From UBA4781 sp963556045 (GTDB lineage Bacteria > Chloroflexota > Anaerolineae > Anaerolineales > Anaerolineaceae): a stretch of DNA of 64,000 nt. The first letter of the stretch is position 1. Each line of letters opens with the position of its first letter. This document shows positions 24,650 through 32,533 of this stretch, one piece after another. The notes beneath the pieces are model-generated. The model was not told where the DNA came from. It searched no databases and saw nothing but the letters and a program-made list of their open reading frames with translations. The stretch is taken from assembly GCA_963556045.3 (NCBI GenBank), contig CAUVYA020000002.1, positions 1,426,001 to 1,490,000 on the forward strand. Reading direction: 5' to 3'. The position numbers and the translations under genes are program-made.

Positions 24650-26467
24650 ATGGGTAAAAAAATCGGAAAGACTATCTTATTTATTATCGGTATTCTTCTC
24701 GCCCTCATAATTTCGCTGAAAAGTTTACAAGATGTGATGTCAGATTCAACTGGTGAAGAATCTGACATTAACCTTGAGGAAATTTTGGATATTCCCATCG
24801 AAAATATTCAGGTGGCTGAATCTGTAGACATTAATTCCACTCCCTTTGTAGATAACATGGATCTCTACCAATACGATCAGCCTGACTCCATTGTGTATAT
24901 GTACGTCACCATCCGCAAAGGGAATTCATCTGACGGCACCGACCATACCTGGCAGGAAGTGAATGATTTTACAAAAATTTTTTTGTCTGACAACCCGCAA
25001 ATCGTCGTTGGGAAAGCCGAAGTCATTTTTCAGATAGGAGATGAAACCGGTCCCACGCCGGGAAACTTCGGATTTGGAGAGATCAATCCGAATGGAACCA
25101 TCCAGGTGCGCGGCAATACCGCATCTTTGGTGGCTCAGAAATCATACAAGATCGAGCTTTTCGACAGTGCGGGAGAATGGTACGGTCAATCAACCATTAC
25201 TTTGAATAAGCACATGGATGATATTACTCGCATCAGAAACAAACTGTGCTTTGACCTGCTTAAGGATATTGGTGGGATGGTGAGTTTAAGAACTCAATTT
25301 GTGCGTTTGTTTGTTAAAGATGAGACGAGCGATCCCGGCAGTTCAGCTTTTGTTGACTATGGTCTGTATACACAAATCGAACAGCCCAACCGGGCATTTT
25401 TACGAAATCATCTATTGGATCAGGATGCGCAACTGTACAAACCCACCATGTTCGAGTTCTACCGCTACCCTGAACAGATCCGCCAGGCGGATGATCCGCT
25501 ATACGATCGCACCGCCTTTGAGACGGTGCTGGAGATCAAAGGCAATCAGAATCACAGCAAGTTGATACAAATGCTGGAAGATGTGAATAATTGGAGTATT
25601 CCAATCGAACAAACCTTTGAAACGTATTTTGATGCGGATAACTACTTCACATGGCTGGCTTTTAACATCCTGGTAGGCAATGTGGATACGGATGCACAGA
25701 ATTTTTATTTATACAGCCCTCAAAATAGCCAGAAGTGGTATTTTCTGGCATGGGACTATGATGGATCGCTGGCACGCCAGGAAAACGATCTCCAGGGCGG
25801 GTATAATTATCACCTTTACCAAAAAGGAATTGCCAATTACTGGGGAGTGGTACTGCATCAACGGGTATTGACTATCCCTGCATATCGTGCGCAACTCGAT
25901 GCCAGGATAAAAGAGTTAAGAACTTTCGTCTCTCCGGAACGAGTTGAACAGCAGATGAAGATCTATCGTTCCGTAACCGAGCCTATCATTTTGAATATGC
26001 CGGATCTCTTGCATCTTCCGGGTACGATCGAGGATTATGAATTGATTTACGAAATCCTGCCTCATGAAATAGAGATCAATTATCAATACTATCTCGATTC
26101 TCTCGAAACACCCATGCCTTTCTATCTGGGTGAGCCGCAGATTGTAAACAACAACACCGTTCGCTTCACCTGGGGAGAAGCGTACGATTTTAACGCTCAG
26201 GACGTTAACTACCAATTTACATTAAGCAGGAATTGGCAGTTGAGTGAAATTGTCTACCAGAGTGAGATCACAAACTTCCTCGAAGTAGATGTGCCGATGC
26301 TGGAACCCGGGCAATATTTCTGGGTTGTGACCGCTGTTAATGAAGACGGGAAGTTGCAGTACGCTTTTGATTATTTTAGAGACGCGGAAGGCGGTTACCA
26401 CGATGGGATGAAATATTTTTATGTGCAGAATGATGGCGCAACTACAATGATTGCACCGGGGAATTAA
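24650..26467 (+). CDS. CotH family protein kinase-like membrane protein
   Basis: 605 aa from ATG 24650; a GTG 12 codons earlier would overlap pelG. An N-terminal helix (GKTILFIIGILLALIISL) anchors it. The CotH kinase-like fold spans about 110-430: RGNTASLVAQKSYKIELFD, RIRNKLCFDLLKDIGG, YGLYTQIEQPNRAFL, GNVDTDAQNFYLY and the metal-binding WDYDGSL. Residues about 490-600 look like a fibronectin type III domain (FTWGEAYDFNAQDVNYQF). CotH phosphorylates spore coat proteins in Bacillus; in non-sporulating bacteria homologues often sit with VTC and DUF4956 genes, as here. It acts outside the membrane, perhaps on matrix or surface proteins. Confidence 0.85.
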   Translation: MGKKIGKTILFIIGILLALIISLKSLQDVMSDSTGEESDINLEEILDIPIENIQVAESVDINSTPFVDNMDLYQYDQPDSIVYMYVTIRKGNSSDGTDHTWQEVNDFTKIFLSDNPQIVVGKAEVIFQIGDETGPTPGNFGFGEINPNGTIQVRGNTASLVAQKSYKIELFDSAGEWYGQSTITLNKHMDDITRIRNKLCFDLLKDIGGMVSLRTQFVRLFVKDETSDPGSSAFVDYGLYTQIEQPNRAFLRNHLLDQDAQLYKPTMFEFYRYPEQIRQADDPLYDRTAFETVLEIKGNQNHSKLIQMLEDVNNWSIPIEQTFETYFDADNYFTWLAFNILVGNVDTDAQNFYLYSPQNSQKWYFLAWDYDGSLARQENDLQGGYNYHLYQKGIANYWGVVLHQRVLTIPAYRAQLDARIKELRTFVSPERVEQQMKIYRSVTEPIILNMPDLLHLPGTIEDYELIYEILPHEIEINYQYYLDSLETPMPFYLGEPQIVNNNTVRFTWGEAYDFNAQDVNYQFTLSRNWQLSEIVYQSEITNFLEVDVPMLEPGQYFWVVTAVNEDGKLQYAFDYFRDAEGGYHDGMKYFYVQNDGATTMIAPGN

Positions 26468-26469
26468 GA

Positions 26470-27171
26470 ATGCCCTACCGCCATGAGATGAAATTTGTTC
26501 TGGATGAAGCAGATAGCGTGATGCTGCGATCACGCCTGCAATGGATTCTCCAGAAAGACAGCCATATTACCACTTCGGGATATTATACGGTACGAAGCCT
26601 CTATTTTGATGATTATTACAACAGCGCCTACAATGAAAAGAATATGAGCATCCTTGAACGAGAGAAATACCGCATACGGTTGTACAATCAATCAGATAAA
26701 GTCATTCATCTCGAACGAAAAATTAAATCAAACAACTACATCCTTAAGGAAACAGCACCTCTCACCCGTAAGGAAACAGAAGCCATTCTCAATGAGGATT
26801 ATGATTTTTTACGGTTGGAAAGCTCGCATTTAAAACAACTTTTCTATCATCATTGTCAATCATACCTTATGCGACCACGCGTGATGGTTGATTATGAGCG
26901 GGAACCATTTGTGATGGATGCTGGAGATGTGCGTATCACCTTCGACAGAAATATTCGTGCCGGTATGGAGCTGCTTGATCCCTTCAACAGTGAGATGGCT
27001 ATGGTGAATGTATTACAACCAAACCAATTAATCATGGAGGTTAAGTACACTCATTTTTTGCCAACGATCGTTAGACAACTATTAAATGGACCACACGCAG
27101 TCTATTCTTCTATGTCAAAATACATGTTATGCTGCGAGAAGACATTATTTAAGAGACGGACCAATTTGTAA
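26470..27171 (+). CDS. VTC-domain (polyphosphate polymerase-like) protein
   Basis: 233 aa, one VTC tunnel domain. Visible hallmarks are YRHEMKFVLD at the N-terminus, YTVRSLYFDDYYNSAY, the basic strand EREKYRIRLYN, IHLERKIKSNN, RVMVDYEREPFV, VRITFDRNIRAG and MEVKYTHFLP. In yeast Vtc4 this fold makes polyphosphate from ATP. Bacterial stand-alone versions are often paired with CotH and DUF4956 and their product is unproven. It begins 2 bp after the CotH stop. No membrane segment, so cytoplasmic and probably attached to the DUF4956 protein. Confidence 0.9.
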   Translation: MPYRHEMKFVLDEADSVMLRSRLQWILQKDSHITTSGYYTVRSLYFDDYYNSAYNEKNMSILEREKYRIRLYNQSDKVIHLERKIKSNNYILKETAPLTRKETEAILNEDYDFLRLESSHLKQLFYHHCQSYLMRPRVMVDYEREPFVMDAGDVRITFDRNIRAGMELLDPFNSEMAMVNVLQPNQLIMEVKYTHFLPTIVRQLLNGPHAVYSSMSKYMLCCEKTLFKRRTNL

Positions 27172-27214
27172 AATGCCATGAATTTGACCCATTCGCATAA
27201 TAAGGAGAACACGC

Positions 27215-27880
27215 ATGTTTGAAGAATTCCTCACTTTCATCAAGACCGACCTGATTGATGCTCTGTACAATTTGCTGCCAGAAATGTATTCTCTCATCCT
27301 GGCATTTCTATTAGGTCTATTTATCTTTTATTTTTACCGCCGCTCTTACAAAGGGGTAGTATTTAACCATGGATTTTCGATCACCCTGGCAGCGATGACA
27401 GTGCTTTCTGCTGTCATTACACTTGCGATCAGTTCCAACATCGCACTTTCGCTGGGGATGGTAGGGGCACTCAGCATCATACGTTACCGTACCGCTATCA
27501 AGGATCCTATGGACATCATGTTCCTCTTTTGGGCTGTTGCAACAGGCATCGCTATCGGCGCGAAAATGCATTACCTGGCATTGTTGGGAGCATTCATCAT
27601 AGTACTACTCTTCTTCACATTAAATAAATCACAAAATGGGAATAAGATGTATATTCTCCTTTTGCATTATTCTTTAAAAAATACCGAAACGGAACTTACA
27701 CGTATCTTACGCAAACACCGCTACGAGATCAAATCGAAAACGATTCGTGGCGATCAGATCGAGATGGCGATTGAAATGGTTGTAAAAAACGATAACCTGG
27801 CATTCCTGGAAACGATTAAAACGCTTCCATCCGTCACCGATGTGACACTGGTTCAATACAACGGAGATTATTATAATTAA
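27215..27880 (+). CDS. DUF4956 membrane protein
   Basis: 221 aa. Four hydrophobic helices in the first 135 residues (LPEMYSLILAFLLGLFIFYF, ITLAAMTVLSAVITLAI, LSLGMVGALSIIRYRTAIKDP, then FWAVATGIAIGAKMHYLALLG) and a soluble C-terminal alpha/beta domain. GALSIIRYRTAIKDPMD is the family hallmark. It regularly follows VTC genes and is thought to form a membrane partner of the VTC protein. AAGGAG precedes the start. Confidence 0.88.
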   Translation: MFEEFLTFIKTDLIDALYNLLPEMYSLILAFLLGLFIFYFYRRSYKGVVFNHGFSITLAAMTVLSAVITLAISSNIALSLGMVGALSIIRYRTAIKDPMDIMFLFWAVATGIAIGAKMHYLALLGAFIIVLLFFTLNKSQNGNKMYILLLHYSLKNTETELTRILRKHRYEIKSKTIRGDQIEMAIEMVVKNDNLAFLETIKTLPSVTDVTLVQYNGDYYN

Positions 27881-27901
27881 ATATACACTTCGTAAGGGTT
27901 A

Positions 27902-29317
27902 ATGGATATGCAGAAAAAACGAAAAGGAATTCTTGTTTTCTTTTCCTTCTTCATTTTTTTCCTGATGGGCTGGTGTATTATGTACTGCCTGCGATTTCAA
28001 GATGTTCACTTTGAACCCACTACCGAAACACTGGTCAACCCGCTGATGGGCTGGGCGCCGTGGGCAACCATTGAGAAGAGTGAGCAGCCTCACACTCTGG
28101 TGTATGCCGATCTGACCTGGCGAGACTTTGAACCGCAGGAAGGTCAATTCGATTTTGCCGCTTTTGAGCAGCGAAACCAATTCGCACGCTGGCGGGCAGA
28201 GGGGAAACGAGTTGTATTCCGCTTCGTACTGGATATTCCTGATTCCGGGGAACATCTGGATATTCCGGACTGGCTATTTGAAAAGATCGAGGGGGATGGG
28301 GATTTCTACGATCATGAATACGGTAAAGGTTTCAGCCCTAATTACGCAAATCCGATCTTAATCGCTTATCACCAAAAAGCCATCCAGGCGCTGGGAGAGC
28401 GCTATGGGCAGGATGATTTTATCGCTTATATTGAATTGGGCAGTCTTGGACACTGGGGAGAATGGCATATCAAGAGCGACACCAATATTCGAACTCTTCC
28501 CGATCAATCCATCCGCGATCAGTATGTAAGCCATTATCTGAATGCATTTCCCAATACCTATCTATTAATGCGGCGTCCCTTCATGATAGCGCAAGATCAT
28601 CTCATTGGATTTTACAATGACATGACCGCTGATCCCGAAAGCACAGAAACGTGGCTGGAATGGATCCAATACGGAGGGGAATACAGCCAAACCGGTGAGG
28701 TACAAGCGCTGGCAGCTCTGCCCGATCAATGGCAGATCGCCCCTATCGGTGGCGAGCAGACCTCTTCAATGGATCCAAACCAGATATACGGTGAATTTTT
28801 ATCAGCGACTATAGATCTGCTGCAGCGATCGCATACAACCTTTATCGGTCCCAATGGCGCATACAACATCAAAGCTGGCAGTGAACTGCAACCAGGGATT
28901 GACCGCATCCTGGCAACCATAGGATACCGACTTTATATACCAGATGCCCGAATTCCAGATCGGATCATGTACGGAAAGACCATCCCACTGCGATTCACAT
29001 TTGCCAACTCTGGTATTGCTCCCTTTTACTACAATTGGACTATCACCGGTTATGTGTTCGATATGGAAAATATACTTATCGACACATTTCCAATTGATGT
29101 GGACCTCCGTACGATTCTACCTGGAAATGCCATTACTATTTCTGCCGAACTGCCCGTTGACAACCTCACTAATGGAACCTACCAGCTTGGAGTTGCAATT
29201 CTTGATCCCCACAGCAATATACCAGCTGTTGTATTCAGCATGCCAAACAACCGAGACGACAAAATCCAGTTACTGGGCAGCTTTCAAGTGCATCGGCTTT
29301 TCCGAGAAGAAAAATAA
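27902..29317 (+). CDS. DUF4832 secreted TIM-barrel protein (glycoside-hydrolase-like)
   Basis: 471 aa. One N-terminal helix (LVFFSFFIFFLMGWCIMYCL) works as signal or anchor. The DUF4874-like N-terminal part, residues 40-330, resembles GH-A clan barrels: NPLMGWAPWATIE, YADLTWRDFEPQEGQFDF, VFRFVLDIPD, and FIAYIELGSLGHWGEWH, whose Glu residues stand where an acid/base would be. The C-terminal DUF4832 part is a beta-sandwich. It closes the pel-like operon before the terminator at 29335. Because the PelA homologue here lacks its hydrolase domain, this protein could be the missing glycosidase; that is inference. Confidence 0.75.
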   Translation: MDMQKKRKGILVFFSFFIFFLMGWCIMYCLRFQDVHFEPTTETLVNPLMGWAPWATIEKSEQPHTLVYADLTWRDFEPQEGQFDFAAFEQRNQFARWRAEGKRVVFRFVLDIPDSGEHLDIPDWLFEKIEGDGDFYDHEYGKGFSPNYANPILIAYHQKAIQALGERYGQDDFIAYIELGSLGHWGEWHIKSDTNIRTLPDQSIRDQYVSHYLNAFPNTYLLMRRPFMIAQDHLIGFYNDMTADPESTETWLEWIQYGGEYSQTGEVQALAALPDQWQIAPIGGEQTSSMDPNQIYGEFLSATIDLLQRSHTTFIGPNGAYNIKAGSELQPGIDRILATIGYRLYIPDARIPDRIMYGKTIPLRFTFANSGIAPFYYNWTITGYVFDMENILIDTFPIDVDLRTILPGNAITISAELPVDNLTNGTYQLGVAILDPHSNIPAVVFSMPNNRDDKIQLLGSFQVHRLFREEK

Positions 29318-29334
29318 TTCTGGGATCCTATCGT

Positions 29335-29373
29335 TAAAAAGAATAATCCACCTTGCGGTGGATTATTCTTTTC
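29335..29373. terminator. Bidirectional intrinsic terminator between the pel operon and the TSP3 protein gene
   Basis: GAATAATCCACC (29341-29352), loop ttgc, GGTGGATTATTC (29357-29368); A-run before, TTTTC after. A perfect 12-bp stem that serves both converging genes. Confidence 0.92.
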
Positions 29374-29385
29374 TTCTCTCAGGCT

Positions 29386-31371
29386 TTACTCCTCTTTTTT
29401 CTTTGGCAAATGATCAACTGCGATGGAAAGACCAAAGCAGCCCATACCAACCAGCATGCTTATCTTCGAGAGCATCATATAGTTGCTCTGCAATTGGCAG
29501 GCTAGATCTACACCTGTTACAGGGATGAGCACTTCTTCAGCCGCAGTTACAGGGATAAGCGGTGGGACTGCCACAACTGGCGGTGGAACAGGTGCTGTCG
29601 GAGAGCAATCCAGTGTATAGGAGAAACTGGCGCTGCCCGTATTCCAGGCAATACTCAGAGTATGAGTGCCATCAGGCGTTGTACCAACCAGCGAGGTTCC
29701 GGGAGAAATGGTTCCGGGTCCGCCGCTTCCATACGTTCCACCATCCAGACTCCATGTGAACCCTGGAACAGAAAAACCATTGTTATTGGACACCGACCAC
29801 TGCATAGTATCAGCTGTCACACAGGTTGGAGCTGGAGCAAGGCTAAATGCATCTGCTGTTTCGCAGGCATCGCCGATTCCATTGGCATTCTCATCGGCTT
29901 GATCCGGATTGGCAAGGTCTGCACAGTTATCGCAGGCATCGCCTACACCGTCAGCATCGCCATCTTCCTGACCGGGATCGGCAACTGCTGGGCAGGTATC
30001 ACAAAGATCGCCAATGCCATCGGCGTCGCCATCAGTCTGGTCACCATTGACAACATCTACACAGTTATCATTGCAGTCAGCTATCGTATCTTCATCGGTA
30101 TCGGTATCCGGTTTTCCACAACCGCACTGTCCCGGTTCGATCTTGGTTAGATCATCGGGGCAGAGGTCCTGGCAATCCAGTGTACCGTCGCCATCCAGAT
30201 CTACATCCGGTACACCACAGCCGCAAATCCCTTCTAGTTGTTTATTAGGATCCAACGGACATTCTTCTTCACAATCCAGATAGGTATCTAAGTCAGTATC
30301 GATATCAGGTTCACCACAACCACATACTCCTGGTTCTGTTTTTCCAGCATCATCAACACAACCATCAACGCAGTCGGCTGTACCATCCCCATCGGTATCC
30401 GTATCTGGATTTCCACAACCGCACTGTCCGGGATTGATTTTTAATGGATCTGATGGGCAGTTATCCTGACAATCGGCTTTTCCATCCCCATCACCATCGG
30501 TATCTGCTACACCACAACCGCAGATTCCGGGATCCGTTTTACCAGCATCACTCGGGCAGCCATCATTACAATCTGCAGTACCATCTCCGTCAGAGTCAGT
30601 GTCCGATTCACCACAGCCACAGATTCCTGGAGCTGTTTTATTGGCATCACTCGGGCAGCCATCAATACAATCAGCGAATCCATCACCATCAGAGTCGGTA
30701 TCCAGGTTGCCACAACCACATTGTCCCTCAGAAGCTTTGTTGGGGTCTAACGGGCAGCCATCTTCACAGTCATCTATACCATCACCATCGGTATCTGGAG
30801 CACCGCAATCGCATACGCCGGGTTCAGTTTTGCGAGGATCAAATGGACAGTTATCATTACAATCCGCGGTCCCATCCCCATCGGAATCCGTGTCGGGCAC
30901 CCAACAACCGCACTGTCCGGGATCGGTTTTAAGTGGATCCCATTTGCATCCATCGACGCAGTCTGCTGTGCCATCCCAATCGGAATCCCATTCTGAGTGA
31001 CCGCAACCGCACTGACCGGGATCAGTTTTCCCATAATCCGACGGACACAAATCATTGCAATCCGGGGTGCCATCATGATCGCTATCCGTATCCGCTACAC
31101 CACAACCGCATATTCCTGGCTCCGTTTTATTCGGATCGTCCGGACAATTATCAACTACCCCGCATTTGCCATTCTCGCTGGTTGGATTATAGGGCACACA
31201 GGTTAAGCCCGGGCAACAGGGTTTTCCGGTTCCGTTGACCTGGCACTCGGAATTCTCTGATTTACACCATGTAGCAAAGACCTCTCCTTTCCCAACGCCC
31301 ATGAATACCATTGAGGCGACGATGGATGCAGCAGCGATTATCCTCAAACATTTTGCAATTTTTCCCTTCAT
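29386..31371 (-). CDS. Large secreted protein with thrombospondin type 3-like calcium repeats and IPVTG sorting-like C-terminus
   Basis: 661 aa. A signal peptide (IIAAASIVASMVFMGVGKG) and a Cys-rich segment are followed by about eleven long units of roughly 33 residues with the pattern CPxDxxKTxPGxCGCG and DTDSDGDGTADC, then three short classical TSP3 units (QTDGDADGIGDLCD and two more). The Asp ladders are calcium sites and the paired Cys suggest disulfides. Residues about 505-600 form an Ig-like domain. IPVTG at 616-620 (29526-29512), a hydrophobic helix and KKKEE end the protein, as in LPXTG-type sortase substrates. It would be a stiff calcium-binding stalk on the cell surface. Leader RNA copy A precedes it. 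Confidence 0.82.
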   Translation of the reverse strand: MKGKIAKCLRIIAAASIVASMVFMGVGKGEVFATWCKSENSECQVNGTGKPCCPGLTCVPYNPTSENGKCGVVDNCPDDPNKTEPGICGCGVADTDSDHDGTPDCNDLCPSDYGKTDPGQCGCGHSEWDSDWDGTADCVDGCKWDPLKTDPGQCGCWVPDTDSDGDGTADCNDNCPFDPRKTEPGVCDCGAPDTDGDGIDDCEDGCPLDPNKASEGQCGCGNLDTDSDGDGFADCIDGCPSDANKTAPGICGCGESDTDSDGDGTADCNDGCPSDAGKTDPGICGCGVADTDGDGDGKADCQDNCPSDPLKINPGQCGCGNPDTDTDGDGTADCVDGCVDDAGKTEPGVCGCGEPDIDTDLDTYLDCEEECPLDPNKQLEGICGCGVPDVDLDGDGTLDCQDLCPDDLTKIEPGQCGCGKPDTDTDEDTIADCNDNCVDVVNGDQTDGDADGIGDLCDTCPAVADPGQEDGDADGVGDACDNCADLANPDQADENANGIGDACETADAFSLAPAPTCVTADTMQWSVSNNNGFSVPGFTWSLDGGTYGSGGPGTISPGTSLVGTTPDGTHTLSIAWNTGSASFSYTLDCSPTAPVPPPVVAVPPLIPVTAAEEVLIPVTGVDLACQLQSNYMMLSKISMLVGMGCFGLSIAVDHLPKKKEE

Positions 31372-31403
31372 ATCAACCCTCCGTTATTCTCCTTAATACA
31401 AAA

Positions 31404-31506
31404 AAACCGGTTTAAATTGACCGGTTTCGCTACTGGCTCCCTAAAATTCCAAGGTATGTTACATTGAAACTATATCGCCTTACAAGCGACCAAGTTCGAA
31501 TTTTAG
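31404..31506 (-). promoter_or_regulatory. Structured 5' leader (copy A), riboswitch-like, with terminator
   Basis: Minus strand: CTAAAATTC (31506-31498) pairs with GAATTTTAG (31449-31441), a 9-bp closing helix. Inside is GGTCGCTT (31491-31484) with hairpin TCGCTT-gt-AAGgCGA. Eight nt (ggagccag) after the helix comes TAGCGAAACCGGTCAA (31432-31417). Its AGCG-aa-ACC can pair with GGTCGCT; alternatively AAACCGGT (31427-31420) pairs with ACCGGTTT (31411-31404) to form an 8-bp terminator followed by a U-run. The gene's ribosome binding site comes directly after. Same parts and spacing as 13782-13879, but the closing helix has different bases. Confidence 0.72.
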
Positions 31507-31546
31507 TTCATAGCCTTCAATATTCAAATGTGACAGCGGCGTATAT

Positions 31547-31574
31547 AGTATACATAATTTTAATAAAATTACAA
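31547..31574 (-). promoter_or_regulatory. Promoter of the TSP3 surface protein gene and its leader RNA
   Basis: Minus strand TTGTAA (31574-31569), 16-bp spacer, TATACT (31552-31547). Transcription would begin near 31540, about 35 nt before the closing helix of the leader RNA. Confidence 0.6.
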
Positions 31575-31633
31575 GATACTAATTTTTCATTGAAAGGTAC
31601 AATAAGATCAATTATTTACGAAGGAAGTTTAGC

Positions 31634-32506
31634 ATGCAAATTAGCGAAGAACAAAGAAAAAATATTTTAGCGCTTCAAAAGGAAGAACTCAATGGGCATT
31701 ATACTTATTTGCGGCTTGCCGATGCCATCAAGGACGAGCACAATGCACAGGTATTGAAACGCATCGCCCAGGAAGAGCTGAAGCACTACCAGATCTGGCA
31801 GCACTACACAGATACAGAAACAAAACCCAATTCAATGCGCATTCGGTTCTATTACTGGCTGTCGAAGGTATTCGGGTTGACCTTTGGTATCAAACTGATG
31901 GAACAGGGCGAGGAAAAAGCACAGGAAAAATACCGCGAGCTGGTTGACAGCATCCCTGAAGCTTCCCAGATACTGGCAGAGGAAGAAAAGCATGAGGATG
32001 AACTGCTGGAAATGCTGGATGAAGAAAGTTTGAGGTATGCCGGATCAGTGGTGTTGGGATTGAACGATGCCCTGGTGGAATTAACCGGCGCTCTGGCAGG
32101 ACTTACTTTCGCATTACGCGACACCAATCTTATTGCACTAACAGGCTTGATCACCGGTATTTCCGCGTCTTTTTCCATGGCAGCTTCCGAATACCTTTCC
32201 TCGAAATCAGAGGGGGGCGATAAAGTACCACTCAGATCAGCTCTGTATACCGGATTGGCATACATCCTGACCGTTACCATCCTGATCTTGCCTTATCTGA
32301 TCGCATCCAACTATTATTTCAGCCTGGCATGGACGATCACCAATGCGATCTTGATAATCGCCATCTTCAATTTTTATATTTCTGTGGCAAAAGGATTCAA
32401 CTTCAAAAAACGCTTCATCGAAATGTCCATCATCAGTCTAGGGGTAGCTTTGTTCTCATTTGTGGTTGGAAACATTATCAGCAAATTCTTTGGTGTTAAT
32501 GTCTAA
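31634..32506 (+). CDS. MbfA-like iron exporter: rubrerythrin-like domain fused to VIT1/CCC1 transporter
   Basis: 290 aa. Residues 1-130 are a ferritin-like di-iron domain with ELNGHYTYLRLADAI, EELKHYQIWQHY and EEEKHEDELLE. From about 140 the VIT1/CCC1 membrane domain begins (GSVVLGLNDALVELTGALAGL, then ITGISASFSMAASEYLSSKSE) with five helices. The MbfA/Erv family exports ferrous iron and protects against iron and peroxide stress. AAGGAAG lies before the start, and TACAAT at 31598-31603 may be its -10. Confidence 0.88.
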   Translation: MQISEEQRKNILALQKEELNGHYTYLRLADAIKDEHNAQVLKRIAQEELKHYQIWQHYTDTETKPNSMRIRFYYWLSKVFGLTFGIKLMEQGEEKAQEKYRELVDSIPEASQILAEEEKHEDELLEMLDEESLRYAGSVVLGLNDALVELTGALAGLTFALRDTNLIALTGLITGISASFSMAASEYLSSKSEGGDKVPLRSALYTGLAYILTVTILILPYLIASNYYFSLAWTITNAILIIAIFNFYISVAKGFNFKKRFIEMSIISLGVALFSFVVGNIISKFFGVNV

Positions 32507-32533
32507 TCTTTATTAATGAAAGGAATTTTCTAA

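Noticed and set aside
30444..30932. Long plus-strand open frames across the TSP3 gene
   Set aside because: They are antisense shadows of the repetitive minus-strand gene, rich in His/Ser from the reverse complement of Asp/Gly codons, without ribosome binding sites.
29800..31150. Regular DNA repeats that could look like a CRISPR array or satellite
   Set aside because: The periodicity of about 99 bp follows the protein repeat in an open frame on the minus strand, the units are diverged, and there are no uniform spacers.
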